From the NCBI RefSeq assembly GCF_900167475.1, contig NZ_LT796768.1, positions 2,914,001 to 2,978,000 of the forward strand: a stretch of 64,000 nucleotides of DNA. The letters are read 5' to 3'. The DNA is from Aeromicrobium choanae. Lineage in GTDB: Bacteria > Actinomycetota > Actinomycetes > Propionibacteriales > Nocardioidaceae. The notes beneath the pieces are model-generated. The model worked only from the letters and a program-made list of their open reading frames with translations, was not told the origin of the DNA and did not search any database. Every line of letters begins with the position of its first letter. The first letter of the stretch is position 1. Shown one piece after another: positions 36,143-45,113 of this stretch. Both the position numbers and the translations under genes were made by a program.

Positions 36143-37533
36143 GCGACGAGAACCGTCCCGACCTCCAGCAGGGGGAGATGGACCTTCAGGACCGCTCGTC
36201 GCTGCGCCGCGTCGCCGGGCTGTCCACCGAGCTCGAGGACATCAGCGAGGTCGAGTACCGCCAGCTGCGGCTCGAGCGGGTGGTGCTCGTCGGCGTGTGG
36301 ACCGAGGGCACCGTCGAGGACGCCGAGAACTCCCTGACCGAGCTGAAGGCGCTGGCCGAGACGGCCGGCTCCGACGTGCTCGACGCCCTGATCCAGCGGC
36401 GCCAGAAGCCCGACCCCGCCACCTACATCGGCAGCGGCAAGGTGGAGGAGCTGCGCGAGGCGGTGCGCGCCACCGGTGCCGACACCGTGATCTGCGACGG
36501 TGAGCTGGCGCCGAGCCAGCTGCGCAACCTGGAGGACCGCGTCAAGGTCAAGGTCGTCGACCGCGTGGCCCTGATCCTCGACATCTTCGCCCAGCACGCC
36601 AAGAGCGCCGAGGGCAAGGCCCAGGTCGAGCTGGCGCAGCTGCAGTACCAGACCCAGCGCCTGCGCGGCTGGGGCGGCAACCTGTCCCGGCAGGCCGGTG
36701 GCCAGGCCGCGGGCGGCGAGGGCATCGGTGGTCGTGGTCCCGGTGAGACGAAGCTCGAGACCGATCGCCGCCGCATCCAGGCCAAGATGGCCAAGCTGCG
36801 CCGCGAGCTCAAGGAGTTGCGCGGCACCCGCGAGACCAAGAAGGCCGAGCGCCGCCGCAACAAGATCCCCTCGGTCGCGATCGCCGGGTACACGAACGCC
36901 GGCAAGTCGAGCCTGCTCAACCGGCTGACCGGCGCGGGCGTGCTGGTCGAGGACGCGCTGTTCGCCACCCTCGACCCCACCACGCGTCGCGCCGAGACGT
37001 CGGACGGACGCGTCTACACGCTCTCGGACACCGTGGGGTTCGTCCGGCACCTGCCGCACCAGCTCGTGGAGGCGTTCCGCTCCACCCTCGAGGAGGTGGC
37101 GGACGCCGACCTCGTCCTGCACGTGGTCGACGGGTCGCACCCCGACCCCGAGGGTCAGATCGCCGCGGTCCGCGAGGTGTTCGCCCAGATCGAGGCCGTC
37201 CGGGTCCCGGAGGTCATCGTCATCAACAAGGCCGACCAGGCCGACCCCCTGGTGCTGAAGGCGCTGCTGGCCCGTGAGCCGCACGCGGTCGTCGTGAGCG
37301 CCCGCACGGGGGAGGGCATCGACGAGCTGCTGAACGCGATCGAGGCCGACCTGCCGGTGCCCGAGGTGCTGGTCGACGCGGTGGTGCCGTACTCGCGCGG
37401 CGACCTCGTGAACCAGCTGCACCTGCACGCCGAGATCGAGCAGCTCGAGCACGTCGCCGACGGCACGCACGTCGTCGCCCGCGTCCATCCCGAGCTCGCC
37501 GCGGAGCTCGAGCAGTTCGCCCGGGCCCACTGA
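36139..37533 (+). CDS. hflX: GTPase HflX
   Basis: This 464-residue ribosome-associated GTPase splits or rescues stalled ribosomes under stress. The HflX N-terminal domain has YIGSGKVEELREAV and CDGELAPSQLRNLED. A basic helical linker is followed by GRGPGETKLETDRRRI. The G domain shows GYTNAGKSSLLNRLTG (G1), DTVGFVRHLPHQL (G3) and INKAD (G4). ATG 36139 overlaps the dapF stop; in-frame starts further upstream would run through dapF. miaA-dapF-hflX is a common order in actinobacteria. Confidence 0.95.
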   Translation: MSDENRPDLQQGEMDLQDRSSLRRVAGLSTELEDISEVEYRQLRLERVVLVGVWTEGTVEDAENSLTELKALAETAGSDVLDALIQRRQKPDPATYIGSGKVEELREAVRATGADTVICDGELAPSQLRNLEDRVKVKVVDRVALILDIFAQHAKSAEGKAQVELAQLQYQTQRLRGWGGNLSRQAGGQAAGGEGIGGRGPGETKLETDRRRIQAKMAKLRRELKELRGTRETKKAERRRNKIPSVAIAGYTNAGKSSLLNRLTGAGVLVEDALFATLDPTTRRAETSDGRVYTLSDTVGFVRHLPHQLVEAFRSTLEEVADADLVLHVVDGSHPDPEGQIAAVREVFAQIEAVRVPEVIVINKADQADPLVLKALLAREPHAVVVSARTGEGIDELLNAIEADLPVPEVLVDAVVPYSRGDLVNQLHLHAEIEQLEHVADGTHVVARVHPELAAELEQFARAH

Positions 37534-37589
37534 CCGGTCACCTGTGGATCGGTGAGCCTGCGGCTCCGGTCGCCGGGTAGCGTTCTGCC

Positions 37590-39539
37590 ATGCCCTCCCG
37601 CCCCGGTGTGACCGACGTTCTCGGTGCCGCCGTCGCGGCGGTGGGCGGATCCGAGCGACCCGGGCAGGTCGCGATGGCCGAGGCGGTCGCGAAGGCCCTG
37701 TCCGAGGAGCGCCACCTGCTGGTCCAGGCCGGCACCGGCACCGGCAAGTCGCTGGGCTACCTCGTGCCGGCGCTGCTGCACGACAAGCGCGTCGTGATCG
37801 CGACGGCCACGCTCAACCTGCAGCACCAGCTGGTCGAGCGCGACATCCCCGCCCTCAAGGAGGCGGCGCGCGGCACGATGTCCACGGTGCCGCACCACGC
37901 CGTGCTCAAGGGCCGCGCCAACTACGCGTGCCTGCACCGCGTCCGCCAGGGCGCTCCCGACGACCAGGGCGTCCTGGTCGAGGTCCCCGAGGGCTCGCTG
38001 GGCGCCGAGGTCGTGCAGCTGCGCGAATGGGCCGAGGACCAGGCGCAGGGCGGCCACGCGGGCGACCGCGACGGTGCGCCGACCCACGGCGAGCGCGCCT
38101 GGCGCCAGGTCAGCGTCTCCTCGCGCGAGTGCCTCGGCGCCTCGCGCTGCGAGTACGCCGCCGAGTGCTTCGCCGAGCGGGCCCGCGAGGACGCCGCCAA
38201 CGCCCACGTCGTGGTCACGAACCACGCCATGCTCGCGATCGACGCGATCGAGGGCATCCCGATGCTGCCGGAGTTCGACGCCGTGGTGGTCGACGAGGCG
38301 CACGAGCTCGCCGCCCGGGTCACCCAGGCGTCCACCGACGAGCTCGATCCCGGCCTCATCGAGCGGGCCGCCCGCCGCGCCCGCTCCTACCTCGACGACG
38401 CGGGCACCGCCGACGACCTCGGCGACGCCGCCGACGCTCTCGCCGACGCGCTCACGCACGTCCAGCCCGGCCGGATCGACGCGATCGAGCCCGCGCTGGC
38501 CGGCGCGCTCGCGCTGGTCCGAGACAGTGCGCGCGCGTGCTTCTCGAACTTCACCAAGGAGAAGGGCGAGGAGGCCGACCCGGGTCGCCAGCAGGCGCGC
38601 ACCTCGATCGACGACGTCCGGGGCGTGGCCGAGCGGATGGCCGCCGGGCGCGAGACCGAGGTGCTGTGGCTGGGGGAGGGCCGCACCGGCCTGCACCTGC
38701 GCATCGCGCCGATCGACGTCTCGGGCGCGCTGCGCGAGAAGCTGTTCGGCGAGAAGACCGTCGTGCTCACCAGCGCGACCCTCACCCTCGGTGGCTCGTT
38801 CGGTCCCGTCGCCGCCTCCCTCGGACTGGACCTGAAGGGCTCCGACTGGACCGGGCTCGACGTCGGCTCCCCGTTCGACTACCAGCGCCAGGGCATCCTC
38901 TACGTCGCGCGCCACCTCCCGGCGCCCGGGCGCGACGGCCTCGAGGCCGAGCAGCTCGGCGAGATCACCGCCCTGGTGAAGGCGGCCGGCGGCCGCACTC
39001 TCGGGCTGTTCTCGTCGCGGCGGGCCGCCGAGCGGGCGGCCGAGTACGTCCGCCAGTCCCTGCCCGATCTGGACATCCTCTGTCAGGGCGACGCCCAGCT
39101 GCCCGAGCTGGCCCGCCGCTTCGCCGAGGAGCCCAGCGCCTGCCTGTTCGGCACGCTGAGCCTGTGGCAGGGCGTAGACCTCCCGGGAGACACCTGCACC
39201 TTGGTCATCATCGACCGGATCCCGTTCCCGCGCCCCGACGACCCGCTCAGCAGCGCGCGCCAGCGCCTCGTCGAGCGTCGCGGCGGCAACGGCTTCATGC
39301 AGGTGGCCGCGCAGCACGCCGCCCTGCTGCTGGCCCAGGGCGTCGGTCGCCTGATCAGGCGCTCCACCGACCGCGGCGTGGTCGCGATCCTGGATCCACG
39401 TCTGGTCACCGCGCGGTACGGCGGATTCCTGGCGTCCTCGCTGCCGCCGCTGTGGCGAACGACCGACCGCACGGTGGTCACCGCGGCCCTGCGCCGCCTC
39501 GACGAAACGGCGAAGGCGGGGAATCAGGCCTCGGTTTGA
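37590..39539 (+). CDS. dinG: DinG-like XPD-family ATP-dependent DNA helicase
   Basis: This 649-residue superfamily 2 helicase has Walker A in VQAGTGTGKSLGYL and the DEAH box in VVVDEAHELAAR. Four cysteines suggest an Fe-S cluster: YACLHR near residue 112, then CLGASRCEYAAECF. Motif VI lies in GVGRLIRRSTDRGVV. Such helicases unwind damaged or structured DNA. TAGCGT (37578-37583) ends 6 bases before the ATG. No SOS box is seen upstream, so LexA control as in E. coli is not supported here. Confidence 0.92.
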   Translation: MPSRPGVTDVLGAAVAAVGGSERPGQVAMAEAVAKALSEERHLLVQAGTGTGKSLGYLVPALLHDKRVVIATATLNLQHQLVERDIPALKEAARGTMSTVPHHAVLKGRANYACLHRVRQGAPDDQGVLVEVPEGSLGAEVVQLREWAEDQAQGGHAGDRDGAPTHGERAWRQVSVSSRECLGASRCEYAAECFAERAREDAANAHVVVTNHAMLAIDAIEGIPMLPEFDAVVVDEAHELAARVTQASTDELDPGLIERAARRARSYLDDAGTADDLGDAADALADALTHVQPGRIDAIEPALAGALALVRDSARACFSNFTKEKGEEADPGRQQARTSIDDVRGVAERMAAGRETEVLWLGEGRTGLHLRIAPIDVSGALREKLFGEKTVVLTSATLTLGGSFGPVAASLGLDLKGSDWTGLDVGSPFDYQRQGILYVARHLPAPGRDGLEAEQLGEITALVKAAGGRTLGLFSSRRAAERAAEYVRQSLPDLDILCQGDAQLPELARRFAEEPSACLFGTLSLWQGVDLPGDTCTLVIIDRIPFPRPDDPLSSARQRLVERRGGNGFMQVAAQHAALLLAQGVGRLIRRSTDRGVVAILDPRLVTARYGGFLASSLPPLWRTTDRTVVTAALRRLDETAKAGNQASV

Positions 39540-39545
39540 TACCGT
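39540..39545 (+). promoter_or_regulatory. Putative -10 element of the secreted-protein gene
   Basis: TACCGT lies 36 bases before the ATG at 39582, giving a short leader that contains CGGGGAT upstream of the start. It overlaps the end of dinG; no clear -35 is seen. Confidence 0.35.
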
Positions 39546-39581
39546 GGCCCGGACTCATCGCTCAACCAGCTCGGGGATCCC

Positions 39582-41327
39582 ATGCCGTTCCGTCTTCCCT
39601 CGCTCGCCGCTGCATGCCTGGCGCTCGTCGGATCTCTCTTCGTCGCCGTCGCACCCGCGCAGGCCGCGGGCACGCTGTCGACCAAGACCTCCCTCGTGGC
39701 CATGACCGACGCCGGATACGGCTCGGTCTGGGCGCGCTGCACCAAGAAGAAGACGTGCAAGGGACACATCTGGGTCGACGGTGTCTCCTCCCAGAAGCGC
39801 AGCTTCAAGGTCAAGGCCAGGTCGTCGCGCTACGTCACCTTCCGGAACACGACGTGGCGCGCGAAGCCGAAGGCGGTCGTGCGCATGAGCGGCGCGGCCG
39901 CTCGGCCGATCACGATGCAGGCCAAGGTCACGTACGGCACCATCTCCGGCACCGTCGCCCGCACGGGCGGCGCAGCCGCCAGCGGCGTCAAGGTCGAGCT
40001 GTGGCGCCTGGGCTCGCGCAACCGCAACGTGCTGATCTCCACGGCCAACGACGTCGAGCGCAACGGTGGCCGGTTCGGCTTCCGCGTCCGCATGGGGGCG
40101 AACAACTCCCCGTCCGCCAGCTACAAGCTGCACATCATCGGCACCTCCGGCGGCGAGCGCCGCTCGTGGTGGTTCCGGGGCAACGGCGCGGGCGCCTTCA
40201 TCGGCGGTGCGCGTGACATGAGCGCGGGCACCACGATCCGCGTGACCCGTGGCGGCAAGTACCGCTACGTCGCCAATGCGCGCTACGCGTCGATCCGCGG
40301 CCAGGTCGTCAACGGCTCGAAGCCGGTCGCCGGCTCCGAGGTCACCGTCGTGGGCCGTCCTCCGTACTGGTCCAGGTCCTCGCGCGTGCTGCGCGACCTG
40401 GACTTCATGTCCTGCGCCAACGTCTACGGACGCACCCGCACCAACTCCAGCGGCCGCTACGAGGTCGGGTTCCTGCCCACCTCCGGCAACCGCATCTACG
40501 CCGTGAAGCCCGCTGGTGGCCTGTGGTTCGGCGCGAGCGACCGCGGGTGGGGCTCGTGCCACACGATGGTCAACCAGCGTGCCGAGGCCCGCTCCACGGG
40601 TCGCATGCTCCCGCTGCCCAACGGCGGGCTCTCCGGCCGCGTGCAGAACGTCGGCGGGCACCGCACCAAGGTCTCGGTCGTCACCGGCGGCTACCAGGGC
40701 CGGTCCAGCTCGGCCAAGGTCGACCGCTACCTGACGATCCGCGAGTACGCGACGGGCCGCGCGATCCTCGCGTCCGACGTGGTCCGTGCCGGCAGCGGCC
40801 GCCAGGTGAGCCTGGGCGAGGGCTACTACTGGTTCGAGATGGGCCGCCGCACCGGCTGCCACGCCTGGTACAAGAGCCGCTACAAGAACAACGACGGCTA
40901 CTTCAACGGACTCGACCGCGGGTTCGAGAAGTGGAAGGCCAAGAACTACAAGATGTACCGCCAGCACTGCCGGGCCTGGACCTCCGGCACGTACAAGCGC
41001 GTGTACGTCAAGGGCTCGTCGATGCGCGTCGGCCTGAAGAACTACAAGGGCGGCTCGGTCAGCGGTCGCGTCACGGCGAACAAGGTCAAGCCGCGCACCG
41101 AGCTGATGATCCGCCTGACGTCCACCGACGGCAAGAAGGTCTACCGCACCGCGATGACCGACGGCGGCGGCAAGTTCAAGGTCACCGGCCTGGCGTCGGG
41201 TCGCTACCGCATCGTCGTCAACGCCGACTCGTGGCGCGGCATCTCGCGCGGATTCTCCGGTCCGAAGACGGTCAAGGTGACGCGGGGCAAGAACAAGTCC
41301 GTGGGCACCCTGAAGTTCCGCCAGTAG
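39582..41327 (+). CDS. Secreted basic protein with four carboxypeptidase-regulatory-like beta domains
   Basis: The product has 581 residues with a Sec signal peptide ending AQA-A near residue 28. After it come about four repeats of a beta-sandwich start: ISGTVARTGG near residue 118, IRGQVVNGSK near 235, LSGRVQNVGG near 348 and VSGRVTANKV near 490. These resemble carboxypeptidase-regulatory-like (prealbumin-type) domains. It is very rich in Lys, Arg, Tyr and Trp and has scattered cysteine pairs. No membrane anchor or sortase signal is seen, so it is probably released or held to the wall by charge. Its function is unknown; adhesion or matrix roles are guesses. Confidence 0.78.
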   Translation: MPFRLPSLAAACLALVGSLFVAVAPAQAAGTLSTKTSLVAMTDAGYGSVWARCTKKKTCKGHIWVDGVSSQKRSFKVKARSSRYVTFRNTTWRAKPKAVVRMSGAAARPITMQAKVTYGTISGTVARTGGAAASGVKVELWRLGSRNRNVLISTANDVERNGGRFGFRVRMGANNSPSASYKLHIIGTSGGERRSWWFRGNGAGAFIGGARDMSAGTTIRVTRGGKYRYVANARYASIRGQVVNGSKPVAGSEVTVVGRPPYWSRSSRVLRDLDFMSCANVYGRTRTNSSGRYEVGFLPTSGNRIYAVKPAGGLWFGASDRGWGSCHTMVNQRAEARSTGRMLPLPNGGLSGRVQNVGGHRTKVSVVTGGYQGRSSSAKVDRYLTIREYATGRAILASDVVRAGSGRQVSLGEGYYWFEMGRRTGCHAWYKSRYKNNDGYFNGLDRGFEKWKAKNYKMYRQHCRAWTSGTYKRVYVKGSSMRVGLKNYKGGSVSGRVTANKVKPRTELMIRLTSTDGKKVYRTAMTDGGGKFKVTGLASGRYRIVVNADSWRGISRGFSGPKTVKVTRGKNKSVGTLKFRQ

Positions 41328-41349
41328 TCGGGCGCCCTAGGCTGCCAAT

Positions 41350-42318
41350 ATGGCGATCCTGGTCACCGGCGGAGCCGGTTACATCGGTGCTCACGTCGTC
41401 CGGGCCCTCGAGCGAGCCGGCCTGGAGTCGGTCGTCGTCGACGACCTCTCCAGCGGCCACCGCGAGTTCGTGCGCCCGGAGGTCCCGTTCATCGACCTCA
41501 ACGTCCTGCACGCGAAGCAGTTGGTCGATCAGCTCGCCGAGCACGACATCGAGGCCGTCATCCACCTGGCCGCGTTCAAGTACGCCGGGGTCTCGGTCGA
41601 GCGACCGGCCCACACGTGGCGCCAGAACGCCGGCGGCACGCTGAGCCTGCTGCGCGCCATGGAGCGGCTCGACATCGGCGCGATCGTCTTCTCCAGCACC
41701 GCGGCGGTCTACGGGACCCCCGACGTCGAGACGGTCACCGAGGACACCGCCACCAACCCGGAGTCGCCCTACGGCGAGTCGAAGCTGGTGGGAGAGTGGA
41801 TGATCCGCGACCAGGCCCACGCCACGGGCCTGCGCCACACGTCGCTGCGATACTTCAACGTGGTGGGATCGGGCGAGCCCGACCTGTACGACTCGAGCCC
41901 GCACAACCTCTTCCCGCTGGTGATCCGGGCCCTCACCCAAGGACACCGGCCGCGGATCTTCGGCGACGACTACCCGACGCCCGACGGGACCTGCGTGCGC
42001 GACTACGTGCACGTGGCCGACCTCGCGGAGGCGCACGTCACCGCGGTGCGGCGCCTGCTGGCCGGGAACGAGCTCGAGCGGGTCTACAACCTGGGCAACG
42101 GCGAGGGAGTCTCCGTGCGCCAGATCATGCAGTCGGTCTCCGACGCCACGGGCATCGCGTTCGAGCCCGAGGTGATGGGACGTCGTCCCGGCGACCCGGC
42201 CCGCATCGTGGCCTCGGGCGCACTCGCGGCGCGCGACCTCGACTGGAAGCTGACCCACACGCTCGACGACATGGTCGCCAGCGCGTGGGCTTCGCGTCCG
42301 GTCGAGCCGGCCGACTGA
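41350..42318 (+). CDS. galE: UDP-glucose 4-epimerase
   Basis: This 322-residue extended short-chain dehydrogenase has the NAD-binding TGGAGYIGAHVVRAL at the start. The catalytic Ser/Thr lie in VFSSTAAVYG and the YxxxK in SPYGESKLVGEWM. DGTCVRDYVHVADLAEAH is a GalE hallmark. It interconverts UDP-glucose and UDP-galactose for surface glycans. TAGGCT (41338-41343) ends 6 bases before the ATG (leaderless). It converges on lexA with a 10-base gap. Confidence 0.94.
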   Translation: MAILVTGGAGYIGAHVVRALERAGLESVVVDDLSSGHREFVRPEVPFIDLNVLHAKQLVDQLAEHDIEAVIHLAAFKYAGVSVERPAHTWRQNAGGTLSLLRAMERLDIGAIVFSSTAAVYGTPDVETVTEDTATNPESPYGESKLVGEWMIRDQAHATGLRHTSLRYFNVVGSGEPDLYDSSPHNLFPLVIRALTQGHRPRIFGDDYPTPDGTCVRDYVHVADLAEAHVTAVRRLLAGNELERVYNLGNGEGVSVRQIMQSVSDATGIAFEPEVMGRRPGDPARIVASGALAARDLDWKLTHTLDDMVASAWASRPVEPAD

Positions 42319-42328
42319 CGCGCTCGGC

Positions 42329-43015
42329 TCAGACCCGGCGCAGGACCGCGGTGACCTTGCCGATGATCTGGGCGTCGGTGCCGTCGATCGGGTCGTAGGC
42401 GGCGTTCTGCGGCAGCAGCCACACCTCGCCGTTCTTGCGGCTGAGGGTCTTCACGGTGGCCTCGCCGTCGATCAGGGCGGCCACGATCTCGCCGTTCTCG
42501 GCGACCTGCTGCTGGCGGATCACGACGTAGTCGCCGTCGCAGATCGCGGCCTCGACCATCGAGTCGCCCTTGACCTGGAGCAGGAAGAGGGTGCCGTCGC
42601 CGACGAGCGAGCGAGGCAGCGGCATGACCTCCTCGACGCGCTCCTCGGCCAGGATCGGGCCACCAGCGGCGATGCGCCCGACCATCGGCACGTAGGCCGG
42701 CTGGGGGACCGCGTCGCCGCTGTCGGTCTCGTCGACCTCGGCAGGACGCGAGCGCATCGCCGGCTTGGAGTCGGGGAGGTAGATCTCGAGGGCGCGCGGC
42801 CGGTTGGGGTCGCGGCGGATGAAGCCCTTGCGCTCGAGCATGCGGAGCTGGTGCGAGACCGACGACGTGCTGGCGAGATCGCAGGCGGCGCCGACCTCGC
42901 GCATGCTCGGCGGGTAGCCGTGGGACTCGATGTGGTCCTTCAGGAACACCAGGATGCGCCGTTGACGCTTGGTCAGCCCGGTCAGGTCGACCGGCTCGTC
43001 CAGGTTCTCGCTCAT
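42329..43015 (-). CDS. lexA: LexA SOS repressor
   Basis: This 228-residue repressor has an N-terminal winged HTH ([33 protein letters not shown]) with recognition helix [17 protein letters not shown]. The S24 autoprotease has cleavage site [10 protein letters not shown] (Ala-Gly), catalytic Ser in [13 protein letters not shown] and Lys in [13 protein letters not shown] 43015 lies 6 bases after TACGGT, so it is probably leaderless. An SOS box at 43047-43062 lies just upstream of that hexamer, as expected for autoregulation. It is an essential part of the window's SOS module with the LysM gene. Confidence 0.97.
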   Translation of the reverse strand: MSENLDEPVDLTGLTKRQRRILVFLKDHIESHGYPPSMREVGAACDLASTSSVSHQLRMLERKGFIRRDPNRPRALEIYLPDSKPAMRSRPAEVDETDSGDAVPQPAYVPMVGRIAAGGPILAEERVEEVMPLPRSLVGDGTLFLLQVKGDSMVEAAICDGDYVVIRQQQVAENGEIVAALIDGEATVKTLSRKNGEVWLLPQNAAYDPIDGTDAQIIGKVTAVLRRV

Positions 43016-43046
43016 GGCACGACCGTAGTCCCGGTGGGGCGGCGAA

Positions 43047-43062
43047 TCAAACACGTGTTCGA
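43047..43062. promoter_or_regulatory. SOS (LexA) box upstream of lexA
   Basis: TCAAACACGTGTTCGA matches the actinobacterial LexA consensus TCGAAC-N4-GTTCGA at 11 of 12 fixed positions. It lies between lexA and the divergent gene at 43098, so LexA could control both. Confidence 0.8.
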
Positions 43063-43097
43063 CTCGGCGTGTCCGCCCGTGGCCTAGGGTGTGGGAC

Positions 43098-43406
43098 GTG
43101 AGCTATGTGGTGGTGGGAACGCGCGTGGGCGACCAGTGGGCGGTCGACGTGTCCGGTGTGGGCACGTCCACGGCCGAGGATCTGGCGCAGGTCGAGGCCT
43201 GCGCCCGCGAGGTGCTGCGGGAGCACGGGGTGGCCGATCACGCCACCGTCGACCTGCAGCTGCTGCTGCCGGACTTCGAGGTGGACCTGCGCCAGCACGG
43301 CGTGCCCGACCACGGCCTCGGGCCGGTCGAGCTGGTCAGCGGTGCGATCGCCCTCGTGGTGGTGGTCGGCGCGATCGCCTTCCTGCTCGGCCGACTCCTC
43401 GGCTGA
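43098..43406 (+). CDS. HicB-like small domain fused to a C-terminal membrane helix
   Basis: This 102-residue protein begins [24 protein letters not shown], similar in pattern to HicB-type antitoxin folds. An acidic helix and a [13 protein letters not shown] strand follow. It ends with one hydrophobic helix ([23 protein letters not shown]). GTG 43098 is 7 bases after TAGGGT (43085-43090), so it is probably leaderless; an earlier GTG at 43089 overlaps that hexamer. No HicA toxin is adjacent, so the HicB likeness does not establish function. It faces the lexA SOS box. Confidence 0.7.
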   Translation: MSYVVVGTRVGDQWAVDVSGVGTSTAEDLAQVEACAREVLREHGVADHATVDLQLLLPDFEVDLRQHGVPDHGLGPVELVSGAIALVVVVGAIAFLLGRLLG

Positions 43407-43420
43407 CCGGCGCGGCGGGC

Positions 43421-43891
43421 TCACAGCGGCCCCAGGGTGCTGTGGGGGTCGGCGTCGAGCTCCAGCGTCTCCAGCACCGACAGCAGCCGCCGCTCCTCGA
43501 ACCGAAAATGGCTCTCCATGACCGCGGCGATGCCCTCGAGGTGCCGGTCGAGCTCCGCAGCCGAGGCGGACCGGTCCACGGCGTCCCGCAGGCCCGTGAC
43601 GAGGTACTCGATCATCGAGTGGTCCTGGCGCAGCAGGCGCAGGGTGTCGGCGAGCTCGGGGTGGGCGGACGCGATCGCGGGGAACAGCTCGTGGTCCTCG
43701 CCCCGGTGATGGCCCGAGAGGGCCGTGCAGAAGCCGTGGCAGAACAGCAGCAGGTCGCGCGCGGCGGGGCCTGCGGCCTCGCCCGCGGCGACGGACGCGC
43801 GCGTCACGGCCAAGGCCTCGCGCAGCCGCGCGTGGACTCGGCGCAGCTCATGACTCCAGGCGGTCAGCCTGATCTTCTCGCCCTCAGTCAC
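43421..43891 (-). CDS. Hemerythrin-like (HHE) domain protein
   Basis: This 156-residue four-helix protein has the iron-ligand pattern of HHE hemerythrins. WSHELRRVHARL is in helix 1, SGHHRGEDHELFP in helix 2, RQDHSMIEYLV in helix 3 and ESHFRFEERRLL in helix 4. Bacterial members bind a di-iron site and may sense oxygen, nitric oxide or iron. GTG 43891 is the visible start. Its neighbours offer no specific pathway clue. The 43892-44012 gap downstream of yihY holds nothing I can identify. Confidence 0.88.
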   Translation of the reverse strand: MTEGEKIRLTAWSHELRRVHARLREALAVTRASVAAGEAAGPAARDLLLFCHGFCTALSGHHRGEDHELFPAIASAHPELADTLRLLRQDHSMIEYLVTGLRDAVDRSASAAELDRHLEGIAAVMESHFRFEERRLLSVLETLELDADPHSTLGPL

Positions 43892-44012
43892 GCGAGGGCG
43901 AAGGCAACGACGAGGTCATCGTCGACTCCTTCGGGTCCCACGCCTCCATGCCTGGCACGGACTGCCACCGGCACGCGACGCTGAGCCGAAGGTACCAAAC
44001 GCCGGAGCGCGG

Positions 44013-44939
44013 TCAGTGGCGCAGCCTGTCGTCGAGCTCGTCGGTGAACCGGTCCAGCCCCGCGGCGACCTCGGCGTCCTGTGAGCGCCGGCGCGCCAGC
44101 TGCTCGTCCTCGGTGAGCGTCTCGCGGGTGACGATGTGCTCGCGGGCGGCTTCGACGCACGCGCCGAGCAGGATCGCGTACATGCCGACCCAGAGCCACA
44201 GCAGCAGCACCACGACACCCGCCAGCGCCCCGTAGGTCTTGGAGTAGTTGCCGAACAGGTCGACGTAGAGCGAGAAGCCCACGGAGACCAGCAGCCACAG
44301 GGCGGCGGCGATCAGCACGCCCCGGTTGACGATGCCGCTGGTCGACGTCCGATCGGGCGCGACGCGGTAGAGCACACCGATCGCCACGGTGATGCCGGCG
44401 GCCAGCACGACCCAGCGGAGTGCATTCACGAGGAACCGGATCCCCGGCACCACGTCCACGACGTCGAGGACGGCAGGCACCACGGCGACGAGGGAGATGG
44501 CGACGAGCCCGAAGACGACCCCGGCGGCGGTCAGCCCCAGGGCGAGCGCCTTCCGTGCGATGAACGAGCGAGTGTCCTGCAGGCCGTACAGCTGGTTGAT
44601 GGCGGTGACGAGGTTGCCGATGCCGCCCGAGGCCGCGTACACGGCCAGCACGATCGCGATCACCGCGCCGAGACCGAGGGAGCTCGACGGCGCCGAGGTG
44701 AGCTGCTCGATCTGCCCGTTGATCAGGGACGCGGCGTCCGCGGGCAGGGCGTCGGAGATCCGCTCGGTCTGGTCGGCCACGGTCGCGGGGTCCGCCACCA
44801 GGCCGTAGATCGAGACGGCGGCGATCAGCGCGGGGAACAGCGACGTGAACAGGTAGAAGGCCACGCCCGCGGCCAGCAGGGGAGCCTGGCGGGCCGAGGC
44901 CTGGCGCCAGGCGGTCAGGAAGGTGCGGACGATCGACAT
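44013..44939 (-). CDS. YihY/UPF0761-family inner membrane protein
   Basis: This 308-residue protein was formerly annotated as ribonuclease BN but is a membrane protein of unknown function. The family start LTAWRQASARQAPLLAAGVAFYLFTSLFPAL is clear. Six helices follow, with YAASGGIGNLVTAINQLYGLQDTRSFIARK and VLLLWLWVGMYAILLGACVEAARE. ATG 44939 is 7 bases after TAGCGT (44947-44952, minus strand), consistent with leaderless transcription. It is divergent from the LysM gene and could share the first SOS-box-like site. Confidence 0.88.
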   Translation of the reverse strand: MSIVRTFLTAWRQASARQAPLLAAGVAFYLFTSLFPALIAAVSIYGLVADPATVADQTERISDALPADAASLINGQIEQLTSAPSSSLGLGAVIAIVLAVYAASGGIGNLVTAINQLYGLQDTRSFIARKALALGLTAAGVVFGLVAISLVAVVPAVLDVVDVVPGIRFLVNALRWVVLAAGITVAIGVLYRVAPDRTSTSGIVNRGVLIAAALWLLVSVGFSLYVDLFGNYSKTYGALAGVVVLLLWLWVGMYAILLGACVEAAREHIVTRETLTEDEQLARRRSQDAEVAAGLDRFTDELDDRLRH

Positions 44940-44985
44940 GCCCCCGACGCTAACGGCGTCAGCCACGCGGCGCACGACACGCCGT

Positions 44986-45067
44986 TCGAACAAGTTTTCG
45001 ATGGTGCTCGATTTTGTCGGAGGTCGGTCGTACAGTCGTTCATGTGTTCGATAGAACACCTGATCGA
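44986..45067. promoter_or_regulatory. Cluster of three LexA-box-like sites with -10 TACAGT, upstream of the LysM gene
   Basis: TCGAACAAGTTTTCGA (44986-45001) matches the 12 fixed LexA positions at 11. TCGTTCATGTGTTCGA (45036-45051) matches at 10 and overlaps a -10-like TACAGT (45031-45036). TAGAACACCTGATCGA (45052-45067) matches at 10 and is directly adjacent. A perfect GTGTTC-GATA-GAACAC palindrome also lies at 45044-45059. Confidence 0.65.
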
Positions 45068-45113
45068 ATCGAACACCGCACGACACGACTGCCGAACTTC
45101 CCCGGAGGCCATC

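Noticed and set aside
37540-37589. SOS box upstream of dinG
   Set aside because: No TCGAAC-N4-GTTCGA-like sequence is present, despite E. coli dinG being SOS-controlled.
43089-43097. Earlier GTG start for the HicB-like gene
   Set aside because: It overlaps the TAGGGT hexamer. The GTG at 43098 fits the leaderless spacing better.
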